This document shows, one piece after another, positions 44,482 to 55,500 of a DNA stretch of 64,000 nucleotides. The translations under genes and the position numbers were made by a program. Origin of the DNA: Acanthamoeba sp. SK_2022b (lineage: Eukaryota; Discosea; Longamoebia; Acanthamoebidae); the NCBI GenBank assembly GCA_027943245.1, contig JANDJZ010000140.1, forward strand, positions 1 through 64,000, given 5' to 3'. Under the pieces are notes generated by a model, which worked only from the letters and a program-made list of their open reading frames with translations, was not told the DNA's origin and ran no database searches. The stretch's first letter is position 1. Every line of letters begins with the position of its first letter.

Positions 44482-45596
44482 TGTGTTGTGAGAGGCAGCG
44501 CGGGCTGATGTGGTGAGACGCTACAATCTATAGACGAATGGAGGGTGATTGTAGAAATGATCAAGGACAGGGCGGGCGTGATCGACGCCTTTGCGGTGGA
44601 GCGCAAGGGCGAGGCCGAGCGTTATCGGCCCTTCGCAAACCTGCCCAATCGCACGCTCCTGTACTCCCTAACCCTTCGGGTGAACGGGCGTGGCGTTGCC
44701 TGACGAGTCATGCCTGGTCTGGGGGCCGGGTGAACCGCGTGGGGGGGGTGCAGGGGCCACGGCACGGGTGTGGCCAACACGATGGGAATCCTGCGCAAGG
44801 GGCTCTGCATCACCCCGCTTGGAGCCAAGACCACCGGGGCCTCTCTCGGCAAAGGCCGTACGCCTCCTCTTCTTCACCCCCCAATTAATAAATCAATTAA
44901 TTAATAAATAAATCAAAAAATAACATAAAAAAGCTGATATCAACACTCAATGCGCAGTGTATTTCTCCGATCTGCCGGTCAAGAGCTTGGGGTACACGAA
45001 GTGGGAGGCTAAGGTACGACGCGCACGTGGAAACTCTCGCCATGCTGTGCTCGCGAGTCTGAGACGGACTGAGTCGATGCGTGGATGGGTGGCAGGTGGG
45101 CTGCTTCCTGCTGTGCGAGGTGGCCCTGGGCGAGGGCCTCATTCGCCGAAGTTCCAGGGGAGCCACCACCCTTCCGCCGGTACGCCACAAGCCACCCCAG
45201 TCACTCTTGATGGTCGCCGGGAGGGGGCGGGGGCAGCAAGGTGGCTGAGGAGTGGTGGCTTTGTGGGGTGCCGTACAGGGACGACACCACTCACTGGGGC
45301 TGGGCAAGACCGTGGCCGATCCAAGCGTGTCCCTCCACACGTACACAACTGTTTTGCATTGTAATAAGTAAATAAGCAAATAGATAGATAGATAAATGAT
45401 AAATAAATAAATAAATAAATATCAGCTGCTGTTGGCTCACTTAGGAACGGTTGGTGCGCAACAAAGAGACTCGGGCGTGACGATACCGCTGGGCCAGACC
45501 ACCGAGCCGAGCGGTCGGCTGCGTTACAACGAGTTCGTGATCACCAACGAGGACCAAGTGCGCATTCGCTACCTGCTCCTCGTTCGTCAGAAATGA
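36483..45596 (+). CDS. Ankyrin-WGR-PARP protein, copy A
   Basis: Poly(ADP-ribose) polymerase of roughly 2,000 residues in about 30 exons. First exon MSVRRVPVRKGPILPTPPDP (ATG 36483) joins in phase to VAAAALVPLVSAVKDGSADE. Ankyrin-type repeats fill 36639-41360 (DVGAVRFLLDAGANPST, IINLLVGRGADPNK, VVDVLIRRGADVHQ then ETPILLAARH, RLGANVEAKDRNGATPLFLS, GRGAEINARNRAGETPLFAA). Then a Ser/Pro linker, a basic helical segment, a WGR-like domain (CGALLYGVRDGSNVQTFGTR to FDARFKALTGHSWADR, 42846-42990), the PARP regulatory helices (RVFDLLSFVSNKHQIFSFCQ; LLNVATVGHLTAAQLKNAFN) and the catalytic domain from 44535. The H-Y-E triad is intact: His codon 44758-44760 (GHGTG), Tyr 44960-44962 (GKGLYFSD), Glu 45531-45533 (YNEFVI). 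Stop 45594-45596. The architecture is known in C. elegans PME-5. Nuclear or DNA-damage function is inferred. Confidence 0.88.
39766..39801. repeat. (CA)n microsatellite, PARP copy A intron
   Basis: Imperfect CA/CG array between exons encoding VAKISS and DLAINVV; the longer, pure array at 55876-55925 is its counterpart in copy B. Confidence 0.85.
44403..44480. repeat. (TG)39 microsatellite, PARP copy A intron
   Basis: Pure TG array in the intron after NKQSG, immediately before the catalytic domain exons. Same place as 60426-60498 in copy B. Confidence 0.92.
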
Positions 45597-47605
45597 TCTG
45601 GTTCTAGAAGACAGCCAGCTGTCACCAGTGCCCGGACCATTGCCAGCTCCTTCAAATCTCTATTCATTCGTGGACTTTAGTGTAATATTAAGCAAGAATT
45701 GGGAGAGACTGGAGCTTGGCTGAGGGGGAGGAGGAAAGGTTGGTGATCATCACCACCATCGTGCATTGGTACCACAAAGTGGATACAAATCATCATGGCG
45801 CCATGTTTGACTGTTGGAGTTGCTGGAGTAGGTTCCATGATGTTCAACATGGAACATAATCAGATATCCTTCATAAAAGTTCAAAAAGGCAAATCCAACA
45901 CAAGTCGGCAATAAGATTTGCCCTCGCCAAACCGCCAAAAGGTCTCATACTCCACAATTTTTGTAACAGCTTAACAAAGGTGGCGGTATGAGATTGTTAT
46001 AATTACACATGCACGTCAGTGAGACCATCATCACCTCAAAGCCAACCGTCAGAGAGTGAGAAGAGATGAGAATGATGACAACGACGATTATTGGCATAAG
46101 CAGCCATTTCATCTTTCAACTGAGGTGGGAGATCTCAGCTCTTTGCATCTTTCACTCATCCTGAGGTCATGATTGTCATGGAGTTCATGGCGAAGGGTAC
46201 TGCTACCATTCATAGTTTTTGCCATTTGTATTTCTGAGCCACCAGGTCCATAATCAACCCCATCACCTCTGTAGCCTGGCTCCCAACAGCCCTTCAACTT
46301 CTTGCTAATAAGGGAGTGTCTCGAAAAAAGTAACCCAATGCACATCAGAATGGAGGTAAGTGTTCAGAAAAAAGTAACAATGTCACTTTTGGATAAACCT
46401 AAAAACTGGTGTACATGATGGCAAGGTTGAAGGTACTTTTCATGTACATGTGGATGGAGCAAAATGCAGATATATTCACAAGTCAAGAGTAATACAAATT
46501 TCAAATGATCAAAGTCAGGGTATGTTCAGATGCCAGAACAGAACCATCAACACCTCCTTCCAGTTCCATGATCTTTCCACTGATGATGTTGCCAATTTAA
46601 CAGGCCAGGGGCAAAGTTGAAATTTTTTACAGTTGGTGCAGTTCTGCTCTGCACAAGAGCACATGAGTTTGTAGTTGGGTGAGTGAGCTGTCTGGAGGTG
46701 CAGCAAGTGGAGGATGTGGGGACAGCCCATCACAGATGGTGGTATCACAGATGTCCTCATGGGTGTGCCAACAAGCAAGAAGCTGAGATAAACTTCTTGA
46801 AATATGTCCAGTACCAGCAAGGACAGGAAGCCCAGCATGCATACATTCTTGTTTTCTGACCAACAGTTAGAGGATGGAGGGACAACAGTAGGAGGAGAAT
46901 GCAATGACATAGGGCAAAAAAGAGATTGGAGATTGAGGTTGGGATATTCTACATCTGAAGCTTGAAGCAGTGATAGACATCCAGCCTTACAGCAAGAGGA
47001 GCACAATAGATACCTCTTTTTAGGTTGCCTTTGTTTGGCTGTACTAAATTGCCAAGGTGTGGAGAATGGCAACCAGTGCTAAATGACTGGAGAAGATAGG
47101 TTCAATCAAATCATAGGCCTTCTACAAGCTACATGGTACATTGTCTCTATTTTCAAAAACCAGGTGCCTACATCTTTGGGCAAGCATGGATGCACCAATG
47201 GGCTGGCCAAAATTTTCCATAATGTATTGTTTTTATTTAACATTTGTTTTCTTTAATGCTGGGGACCAGCCTCTCTCATAACAAGTTCATATTTTTTCAA
47301 CTTTTATGAGTTTGGTGTTGTTGCCTCCAGAATTGTTGATCTTGGCAAAGCAAGAAGACACATCGCGTTATGTTGGAAAAGCTCGTTTCAATAAAAAAAT
47401 GTTCATGGTTTTTTCCCTCTTTTCCGCATACTTTCCTCTTCAGCTCCAATGAACGAAGCCTCGCAAGAAAAGTGCACAACTAAAGAGCACGAGTTTAGCT
47501 TACTGCAAGTGTGTTGGCCGCAGAAGGTACTGGCTTCCTTACGCGAAAGATAAAAAAAATCTCAAGGATTTAATAACAGAGCGACGACACAGGAAAAGCA
47601 CTGCA
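45597..47605. other. Gene-poor spacer with longest CpG desert
   Basis: 45597-45715 is 3' flank still alignable with copy B. 45380-45420 AAAT-type AT tract lies just inside the gene. 46324-47363 contains no CpG. CpG reappears sharply at 47364 in the epimerase 5' flank. Only one long frame occurs (46515-47072, minus, listed separately). Confidence 0.6.
46515..47072 (-). other. 185-codon cysteine-rich open frame in CpG desert, unknown
   Basis: Reads KQRQPKKRYLLCSSCCKAGC, then YKLMCSCAEQNCTNCKKFQL near the end, with several C-x-C and C-x2-C pairs. No domain that I recognise. Codon usage is unlike the neighbours (no CpG codons at all). It could be a relic of a mobile-element protein or a chance frame. 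Expression is doubtful. Confidence 0.25.
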
Positions 47606-48589
47606 ATGAAGGTGTTGGTCACCGGCAGCTCCGGTCATCTTGGTGAGGCCCTCGTCCGCACTCTGCGAGACCAAGGCTACGAAGCTGTTGGCCTCGATAT
47701 TGTGCCTGGGCCGTTCACCACCTGCGTTGGTTCCATCGCCGACCGGTCCTTCGTGCGGAGTTCGATTGCAGGAGCGCAAGCCGTTCTGCACGCCGCCACA
47801 CTGCACAAGCCACATGTGGCTACCCACAGTCGGCAAGCCTTCATCGACACCAACCTCACCGGCACCCTCAACCTGCTCGAGGAGGCGGTAGCAGTCGGAG
47901 TCAAATCGTTTGTCTTTACCAGCACTACGAGCGTTTTTGGCGACGCGCTGGTTCCACCTGCCGGTGCGCCGGCCGCTTGGGTGACCGAAGACGTCGTTCC
48001 GATGCCGAAGAACATCTATGGCGTAACAAAGGCGGCTGCGGAGGACCTGTGTCAGCTCTTCCACCGCAATCAGCGTTTGCCCTGTATCATTCTCCGCACG
48101 TCGCGCTTCTTTGCTGAGGAAGACGACGACGAGGACAAGCGTGAGACGTACGATGATCTCAACATCAAGGCAACGGAGTTTCTGTTCCGGCGTGTTGACA
48201 TTGAAGATGCTGTCGACGCCCATCTTCTAGCGTTGCAGAAGGCGCCGACCATCGGATTTGGCCGTTACATCATCAGCGCTACCACGCCCTTCCTTCCCGA
48301 GGACCTCCTGCAACTGCGACTTGATGCCCCAGCGGTGGTGAGGAAGCACGTGTCTGGCTACGAAGAGGAGTATGCGCGCCGAGGTTGGAAAATGATGCCC
48401 AGCATCGATCGTGTCTATGTAAACGACCGGGCTCGAGTAGAGTTGGACTGGCAGCCACGTCATACTTTCCAGGCTATAATCGACCGACTTCGGTCTGGCG
48501 GCGAGGTGTGGAGTCCGTTAGCCAGAGCGATCGGCTCAAAGGGCTATCACGATGAGACCTTTGTGGAAGGGCCGTATCCGGTTGGCTGA
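47606..48589 (+). CDS. NAD-dependent epimerase/dehydratase (extended SDR), intronless
   Basis: 327 residues in one exon. Rossmann start MKVLVTGSSGHLGEALVRTL, with the extended-SDR G-x-x-G-x-x-G variant TGSSGHLG. The acidic LDIVPGPFTTCVGSIADRSF loop follows. Then VLHAATLHKPHVATHSRQAF, NLTGTLNLLEEAVAVGVKSF then VFTSTTSVFGD (active-site Ser/Thr strand) and the catalytic Y-x3-K in NIYGVTKAAAEDLCQLF. LPCIILRTSRFFAEEDDD is the substrate-side strand. The end (WSPLARAIGSKGYHDETFVE) is typical of bacterial sugar-epimerase-like proteins. All neighbours are intron-rich, so a bacterial origin by transfer is likely but inferred. Substrate unknown. It sits alone between CpG-poor islands and keeps normal CpG. 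Confidence 0.92.
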   Translation: MKVLVTGSSGHLGEALVRTLRDQGYEAVGLDIVPGPFTTCVGSIADRSFVRSSIAGAQAVLHAATLHKPHVATHSRQAFIDTNLTGTLNLLEEAVAVGVKSFVFTSTTSVFGDALVPPAGAPAAWVTEDVVPMPKNIYGVTKAAAEDLCQLFHRNQRLPCIILRTSRFFAEEDDDEDKRETYDDLNIKATEFLFRRVDIEDAVDAHLLALQKAPTIGFGRYIISATTPFLPEDLLQLRLDAPAVVRKHVSGYEEEYARRGWKMMPSIDRVYVNDRARVELDWQPRHTFQAIIDRLRSGGEVWSPLARAIGSKGYHDETFVEGPYPVG

Positions 48590-49484
48590 CTGAAATTATG
48601 TGCAACGCCTTGTTGTATGTGCATATGCAACAAAAATAAAGGGGTACATATTCATATTCATTGTTATGGATGGCACCTTTGCCATGCAAGTGATTTTGCA
48701 CCCAGGAGAGTAGCCACATATCTGCCCTCCTTTTTTGACGAGGGAGTAAGATATGATTAACACCAAAGGTGGCCAGATCATATTGAGTCATCAATTTCCT
48801 ACAATTCTCTCGTAGAATGCAACCTTTTTGATGATCAATAAACACAGTGTAACGCAAAAGAAAACACTTTGCACATGTACACAATGGCATATAACATAAA
48901 AATCATACCTGCTGTGATCAGTGATCCCCACTTCTCTCTTGGTCAAGTGTCAATGTTAATCATCACACATTACCAATGGCAAGCATATTTGACACAACTG
49001 ACCTTGACACATATCCACTGGGTGGCTCAGTATGGTTTGCCATGCCTATGACGGTGGTACAATGCTGGTGGCTGCTGGTGAGAATGGTTAAGTGTGACTT
49101 TCATTGGTCAAACAAAACCAGCTGGGGTAGGCAACTCTGTTGTCATTCAGATGTTGGGGAGGTGGTCTGGTGTTGTAACACTCCGTCAAAAAAAGAAGGG
49201 AGAGAAACCCCTGAATGGACCCACTTGGCATTCCAGCCAATGTCCAATCATTCGCTGATGGTGGAGTAGCTGGCTCAGCAAAAATCGGACAGGACTGCAC
49301 AGGAACATAAATGGTAAAATGCACTTGCCTTGGGGTTGAGTTTGTCAGTCACCCAATTCCTTGCAATCACTTCATGATCTTCTTGGGTGCTTCATCCATT
49401 CATGACAGCAGCCATCAGCATTGAACCATCATCAAGGGTTATCAGAGCCACCATACCATATGTCAAATCACCCAGTGGATGTTG
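48590..49484. other. Gene-free, CpG-poor spacer
   Basis: 3' flank of the epimerase, then TG/CA-rich sequence with few CpG. No frame with a recognisable domain. Confidence 0.5.
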
Positions 49485-49566
49485 CATAAAGTAAACACAT
49501 CATTTTGCAATGTATACACCATCACAACACCACAACACCATCACAAAATGATGTGTTTACTTTATG
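49485..49566. repeat. 23-bp perfect fold-back with 36-base loop
   Basis: Left arm 49485-49507 (CATAAAGTAAACACATCATT + TTG) and right arm 49544-49566 are exact reverse complements. The loop (49508-49543) is itself complementary to the GTTGTGGTGTTGTGATGG array that follows, so a longer stem is possible. Confidence 0.85.
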
Positions 49567-49838
49567 TGGTGGTGTTGTGGTGTTGTGATGGTGTTGTGAT
49601 GGTGTGGTGATGTGGAGTTGCAGTGATGTTGTGGTGATGTTGAAGTGTGATGTTGTGGTGGTGTTGTGATGGTGGTGTTATGCTGGTGTTGTGGTGGTGT
49701 GATGGTATTGTGATGGTGGTGTGATGTTATTGGTTGTGATGGTGGTGGTGTTGTGATGGTGTTGTGGTGTGGTGATGTTGTGGTGATGTGGAGTTGCAGT
49801 GATGTTGTGGTGATGTTGAAGTGTGATGTTGTGGGCAT
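49567..49838. repeat. GTTGTGATGGTG-type minisatellite with a ~50-bp duplication
   Basis: Degenerate tandem array of 6-12-base GTGGTG/TTGTGATG units. A block starting GATGTGGAGTTGCAGTGATG at about 49608 recurs at about 49786 with its next ~30 bases unchanged, so a larger unit was copied. No CpG in the array. Confidence 0.85.
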
Positions 49839-49919
49839 GAACCATGCTGATGGTGTAGCTCCATCAGTGCATATGTGTGATTTCAACCTCCATCCTTACA
49901 AACATTGATTGCATGCAAT

Positions 49920-51783
49920 GGTTGAAAACCTGTGTTTGTAGCCCTCAACTGCCCACCTTGATGACACTGACCGCAAGGCAGCCTATCAGAAATTGTGAAA
50001 CTACACTGGCATTAGCCAGAAACTGGAGCCAGAAGGCCAGTGGCGCAGGAGTGGACAGAAGCTTGAGGACCTCTACACCCAGCATGAGTGTGCCATGCCA
50101 TTCACACCACTCTACCTCTGAAATCTGGTAACTACACATGAGGCTCTCCTTGGTACCATTCCTGGTCTTGTTCAGCAACACGCTGAATGTAAGGGGAGGG
50201 GCAAGGACATGGAGTTCACCAAGAAAGGTACTTGGTTCCTGAGTATTTGTGGTTGTGTACATGTATTCAGTTGATTCTAAATCTTGCTTTGTACAGATTT
50301 CAAGGTGATGGTTGCCAGGTTCGATAACCAGGTTCAGTTCCTGCGTCTGGTACAGATGGGATGCCTTGATATGAGTAAGGAATTCTTCAACGCTGTAAAG
50401 AACTGTATTAGCAGTGGAGAATGGGTATGTGTCATTGTGTGCTTACCATGAATATCATGTTACCAATTCCATTGCATATGTGTACTTTCATACAGGATCT
50501 GCACATTGTCATGGCCAAGGAGGACCTGGTAAGTGTACAGGGGGACAGAACGGTTGGGATCGATGATGTTCTGGACAAGCTGAGTGAGATTCAGAAGGCA
50601 AAGGTGAAGAGGAGAAAAGAAGCAGGAAAGCAGAAGGATTACAATGAGAGACACCATGATAGAAGCATATCAGAATTCGAGCCAGGCAGGAACTACAACA
50701 AAGTGACCAATCAGTGCAACAAGATTAGACAACTACTTAAATGCTGCTGTCACCCTCACAACAGATCAAAGCCAACGTTTGATGATCTGTGACATATCAG
50801 CTGACCCCCCGCCTTTGGGATGCAACAAGGCTAAACCAGCTGATGGGCCTGACCACCTTCAATCACCATGGTATGTGCCCATGCCTCATCCTTATGTTCT
50901 ATTAAACTTATCATTGCTGGTGTGCAGACACCTGGTGTCTCAGCATGGTGCTCACAACAAATCCCATTGAGATGGGTGGGCTGATCTCTCTGCTCACACA
51001 TGAGCACAGCCAGTGGCAGCTTCTATGAATGATCTTGGGCACTTTACCAAATGTGCACTCCAAGACTGAAGGAGGAGTTCAACTTAATGGTATGTCATTA
51101 TTGCACACACATGCACTGTGACATTGTGTACATGTATGTGATGTTGCTTCCAGCTCTATATGTCATCTTTATAGGGCACATGAACAAGTCCTACACTTTC
51201 AACTGCAAGCTTGGTCAGGATATCATCAAGGCATCAACACTTGTATTCTCAGTGTCTAACCTATGTGAGGGAACAGGTTACCAGTTCTACTAGTACCTTC
51301 TGCAGGCCTATACAACTCTGGCTTCTCCCAAACAGCACAGTGTACTCGACTACAGGCCTCTTCATGGAACTCCAATGCTGCCCTGCTTTGAGCTTAATTA
51401 CAGCTACCACATCTGCATGTCTGCTCTCAAGCCAGCCAAACCCAAGTGCAAATGTACATATACAAAAGGAAAGATAGGACATTAAACAATGCAAAGCTGA
51501 CAATATCACTGCATACATGTACGCAATGCCAGGAACACCCTTTGCACCCACCTTCTTCAGAACCTACACACAAGCTTTCCCATTCAAGCTCCAATCATTC
51601 ACCTGAAAAGCACAAGAAGCCCTGCTGGTGCACCCATGATGATGACTTTTGGGAGAAGCGCAGTGGCAAGAAGAGGGACTGGACTCCTTCCCCATCAAGG
51701 GAGAAGGATGCTTGGGGAAGCAAGTCCCAAAAGCGCCATTCCTCTTCCTCTTCCTCATCCTCCTCCTCTTCTTCCTACAACTG
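49920..51783 (+). pseudogene. Decayed coding-like sequence of unknown family
   Basis: Plus-strand protein-like blocks: HLDDTDRKAAYQKL, stop, NYTGISQKLEPEGQWRRSGQ to FTPLYL, stop, NLVTTHEALLGTIPGLVQQH, then after a plausible intron DFKVMVARFDNQVQFLRLVQ and MGCLDMSKEFFNAVKNC, DDVLDKLSEIQKAKVKRRKE, and a Ser-rich basic end (KSQKRHSSSSSSSSS, stop 51781-51783). The two in-frame TGA codons (49996-49998, 50119-50121) are each one transition from CGA. Frames in the middle (50780-51100) are broken. Not recognised; the Lys/Ser-rich tail recalls gag-like or splicing-factor-like proteins. A decayed mobile element is possible. Confidence 0.4.
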
Positions 51784-52583
51784 AGACCTCCCTTATGTTG
51801 AACTTGCATCTAAAAATACAGCCTTCTTAGTATTCCAATTCAACCCTTTCACAACATGTTCAAGTTTGTCCCTTGTGCTGCAAGCATATCAACAATTAAA
51901 GCTTCATTTCTGCCCTTTATCTGTGCCTTCACCCAAACAGGTAATTCCTATCAACCCATTTGAAATATTTTTTCCTCCTAACAGAATCAAAATTAGATAT
52001 TTTTAGCTACATCATATAAGGTATTATCAAAATATTACCATATCAAATTCACTTTTGTTAAAATTTTAAAAATTTATTTTCTGAAAACCTTAAAATTGCT
52101 ATTTCAAATATGCATATGATGACCTATTTATCCATTCAAAATTAGATAGATTTGGATTTGCCCAAAAAATGAGTTAGCATTTTTCACCAAATGTAAAATT
52201 ATCTTTGCAAAATGGGAGATTTGGAGTTAAAACCTATTATGAAGAGCTAAATCTTGAAACCAAAATCAATTTTAAAATGACTGGTTACATTTGATAATGG
52301 AGGAGGTAATATTCTTACAGCAGGTGTCCTGGTGGTTGAGTGCAAAGGCACAGCAGCCAAACACACATAGAATAGCAAGTGTGGCTGATCTCCCAAACCA
52401 GCACTCAACCTGTGATGGAGCTGATGTGGCGTTCCAGCAGAGGTAGGAGTGCTGTTGAGCAGAAAAGGTTTTAAAACCCGGTACTTTAAGTAAACCATTC
52501 TTCAATTTGCCCAATCCAGGGCAGGGGACCCTCGCTTTCCACTACGGCCACAAAATACCAAGAAAACGCAAAGCACCACTGCC
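51784..52583. other. AT-rich CpG desert upstream of PARP copy B
   Basis: 51736-52429 has no CpG. 51960-52270 is AT-rich with A/T runs. Homology with the 5' flank of copy A begins only a few bases before the ATG. No promoter element is evident. Confidence 0.55.
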
Positions 52584-55500
52584 ATGTCGGTCACAGGAGT
52601 GCCAGTAAGGAAGGTGCCTGTCCCACCTGACCTCAACCAAGGTACTTTTTCGTAGAATACATATTATTTATTATTATTATTATTATTTTATTGATTTTGG
52701 GTGGGCAGTGGCGGCAGCGGCGCTGGTGCGCGCCGTAAAGGATGGCTCGGCGGACGCAGCTGCTCTGGAGGCCACCAAGTCCAACCCACTGGCATGCCGC
52801 GCGTTCTTGAACCGGTACCCGCTGCACTCGCTCGTTCGGCCTGGGCTCAGGACGCCAGGTACGACTGCCTGTTGTGTAAACTCCGCGACTACGGTGTGGT
52901 TCACGACCGCTCCTTGTTGGGTGCTGTGTGCACGTGCGTGCGAGGACACAGAGAGCGAGTTCAAGCGGGAGATGGCCGAGAGGCTGCTTTGTATCTTTGG
53001 CCCCGAATCGCTGCTCGAGCAAACTCAAAACGGCTGCACGCCCCTCCTTTGGGTGCGAGAGAGTCACATTTTATCTCCCACCATCAGCTTTTTGCTCACT
53101 CACTCACTCATTCACAACACACGCACTCCCTCGGTGCTCAGGCTTGCGCTCAGCGCGACATGGGAGCCGTGCGGTTCCTCTTGGATGCCGGTGCGTGGTT
53201 GAGCACCTTTGCTGCATCGCTCACACAAATTTGCTCACCTTACAACACACACTTGTTTATGTGGTGTGCTCAGGCGCCAATCCCAGCACAGAGGCGCTGT
53301 ACAGCGGCAACATCCACTCGCCGCTCGGTGCAGCTGGGAGCGCATTCGCGAGCCCAGAGATCATCAATCTCTTGGTCGGCCGCGGAGCCGACCCCAACAA
53401 GCCGTACGGACCTCAAGGTAGGCGCCCCCTCATGTCCGCCTCGTGTTATTGACGTCGTGTATTCAAATGTTTGGTTACTTTTTCTAATTCTTTTCTAATT
53501 TTTCTTGCTTTCTCTTGTTTTAACGCTTTGCAATGTGACATGCATTCACACAGGCACCATACCGCTGGTAGTGTGCATCAAGAAGGCAGGCGCGGTAAGT
53601 CCACTCCCCGAAGGCGCGCTGGGCACGATCCGCTCGCTTCTCGCCCACACGCGCTGGGCGACCGAGCACGGCTGCGACATTTTCCACCACGTGTGCCAGG
53701 CCAAAGACTTGCAGCTGTTCTCGCTCCTGCTTTCGTGCGACGACCAGCTCAAGGTACGTCTCCCCCCGATCCGTGGATGGCCTTCTGCGTCGTGTGGCGC
53801 CTGCGCGGGACTTGCGTGTTGCTGATGCGGGGAGCGGTGGTGGCGGCGAAGCAATTCAATCCTCCGGCCGACAGGCATCCGCTGCTCGAGCTCATCCGAG
53901 CACACAAGGAGGTCGAGTGGTTTGAAGCGCTCCTGTCCAACGAGCACAAGTTTGCACGCGCGATCGACCTGTGCAAGATGGAGGCCCTGCACGCGACTCT
54001 CCGCGAGTACCACACCAGCGATGCGACCGTTGGGGTGGTCGATGCGCTGATCAGGCACGGCGCCGATGTGCATCAGCGGGCGAGCACCGGCGATGGGGAA
54101 ACGCCCATCTTGCTCGCTGCGCGGCACTGCAAGAAAAAAGTGGTCAACAGGGTGATTTCTGCGGGAGCCGATCTCCACTCGACCGACGCCTGTACGCCCC
54201 CCGCCCCACTACCCACCTCTCTCCTTTCTCCGATTGGTCGCCGCATAAAGATTTGGTGGTGAGTGGATTGGCTGTGGCACTTTTGACGCGCGCGCTCTTC
54301 TGCAGACGGTAGGGGCGTGCTTCACGCGGCGGTGCTGGGCGGAAAGAAGCTCAACCATTTCATTCAGGTGCTTCTACTCAAGACCTTGCCTCCCAACCAA
54401 CACCTCAACTGCGCGCTTATGCGCAGGCAGACTGCACATACGCACTGGGGCGCACGCGCGCATACACATCTGACCAAATGTCGATTCGATACCTGTGCGG
54501 GTGCAGCAAGGCGCCGACCCGTGGCACAAGGACATCGCTGGCAACTCGTCCTACGTCTATGCTCTCTGTTATGGGGCCTGGGATTGGGAGTTGGTCAACC
54601 CTCTGATCAAGCGCATGCAGCGCGATATGGCAGTCAACGGCGGCAGCGGCGGTGGCGATGGCCAATCGCGAGCGGACACCGACGGTGGCATTGGCGAGGA
54701 CTGGTGGATGGAGGAGCGCGTGCAGTGGCAGCTGGCGTGGCCTGTCACTCGCGCAATGAAGGCTCGTCTCGACGTCGACGTCTTGTCTGATGACGACGAC
54801 GCGCACAAAGCCGCATCGCCGGAGCTGACGGACCCCATGCAGCGAAGGGTTGTGGAAACCATCGTCGCGGAGGAGCTCGGCGACACGATCGAGGTCGTGG
54901 GCGACGACGAGTGGGCGGAGCTGAATTCGAAGCACGAGGCCGCGCGGCGCGTCATTGGCGAGAACATCCTGAAGGCGCGCGGCGCATCGCCGCTGATGGT
55001 CTTCATCAAGAGCGGGCAACGCAAGTTGGTCAAGCGCGTGATGAAGGCGAAGCCCGAGCTGGCGCTGCGCGAGGAGACGCTGATGCACAAGTCCAAGAAG
55101 GGCAGAGTGCGTAAAACCGCGCTCGAGCAGGCAGCTTCATCTGCAGCAGCACAATCACCGAATTCGATTTTGAAGATGATGCTCATCACGTTGAAGGAGA
55201 AGGTATGTGGTGCATGTGTGGGTGCATGCGTGCGGGCTTTTACCGTTGCGTGTGTTTGCCCGCAGGGCATCAGCATACCGGCCGACTTGAGACAGAAGTT
55301 GATGCACAAGCTGTTTGCCGACTCAGATTTCTTGGACTGGAACATCTGCTTTGGTCTGCTGGCGCTGCTTGGGCCGGTCGACATCAACGAGCCTCACCCC
55401 AAATCCGGCCTCCCGCTTTTGCACAGAGCCGTCCGAGACAGGTTTCACCGACTGCCCCCCCCCACTCAAAGCTTCAATGCGCATTATTCATTATTAATTA

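Noticed and set aside
36483..45596. Copy A as a pseudogene
   Set aside because: At first the frames seemed disjoint, but they join in phase at GT...AG borders wherever I checked, and the H-Y-E triad is intact.
49485..49838. CRISPR-like array
   Set aside because: Units are degenerate, there are no spacers of constant length, and the genome is eukaryotic.
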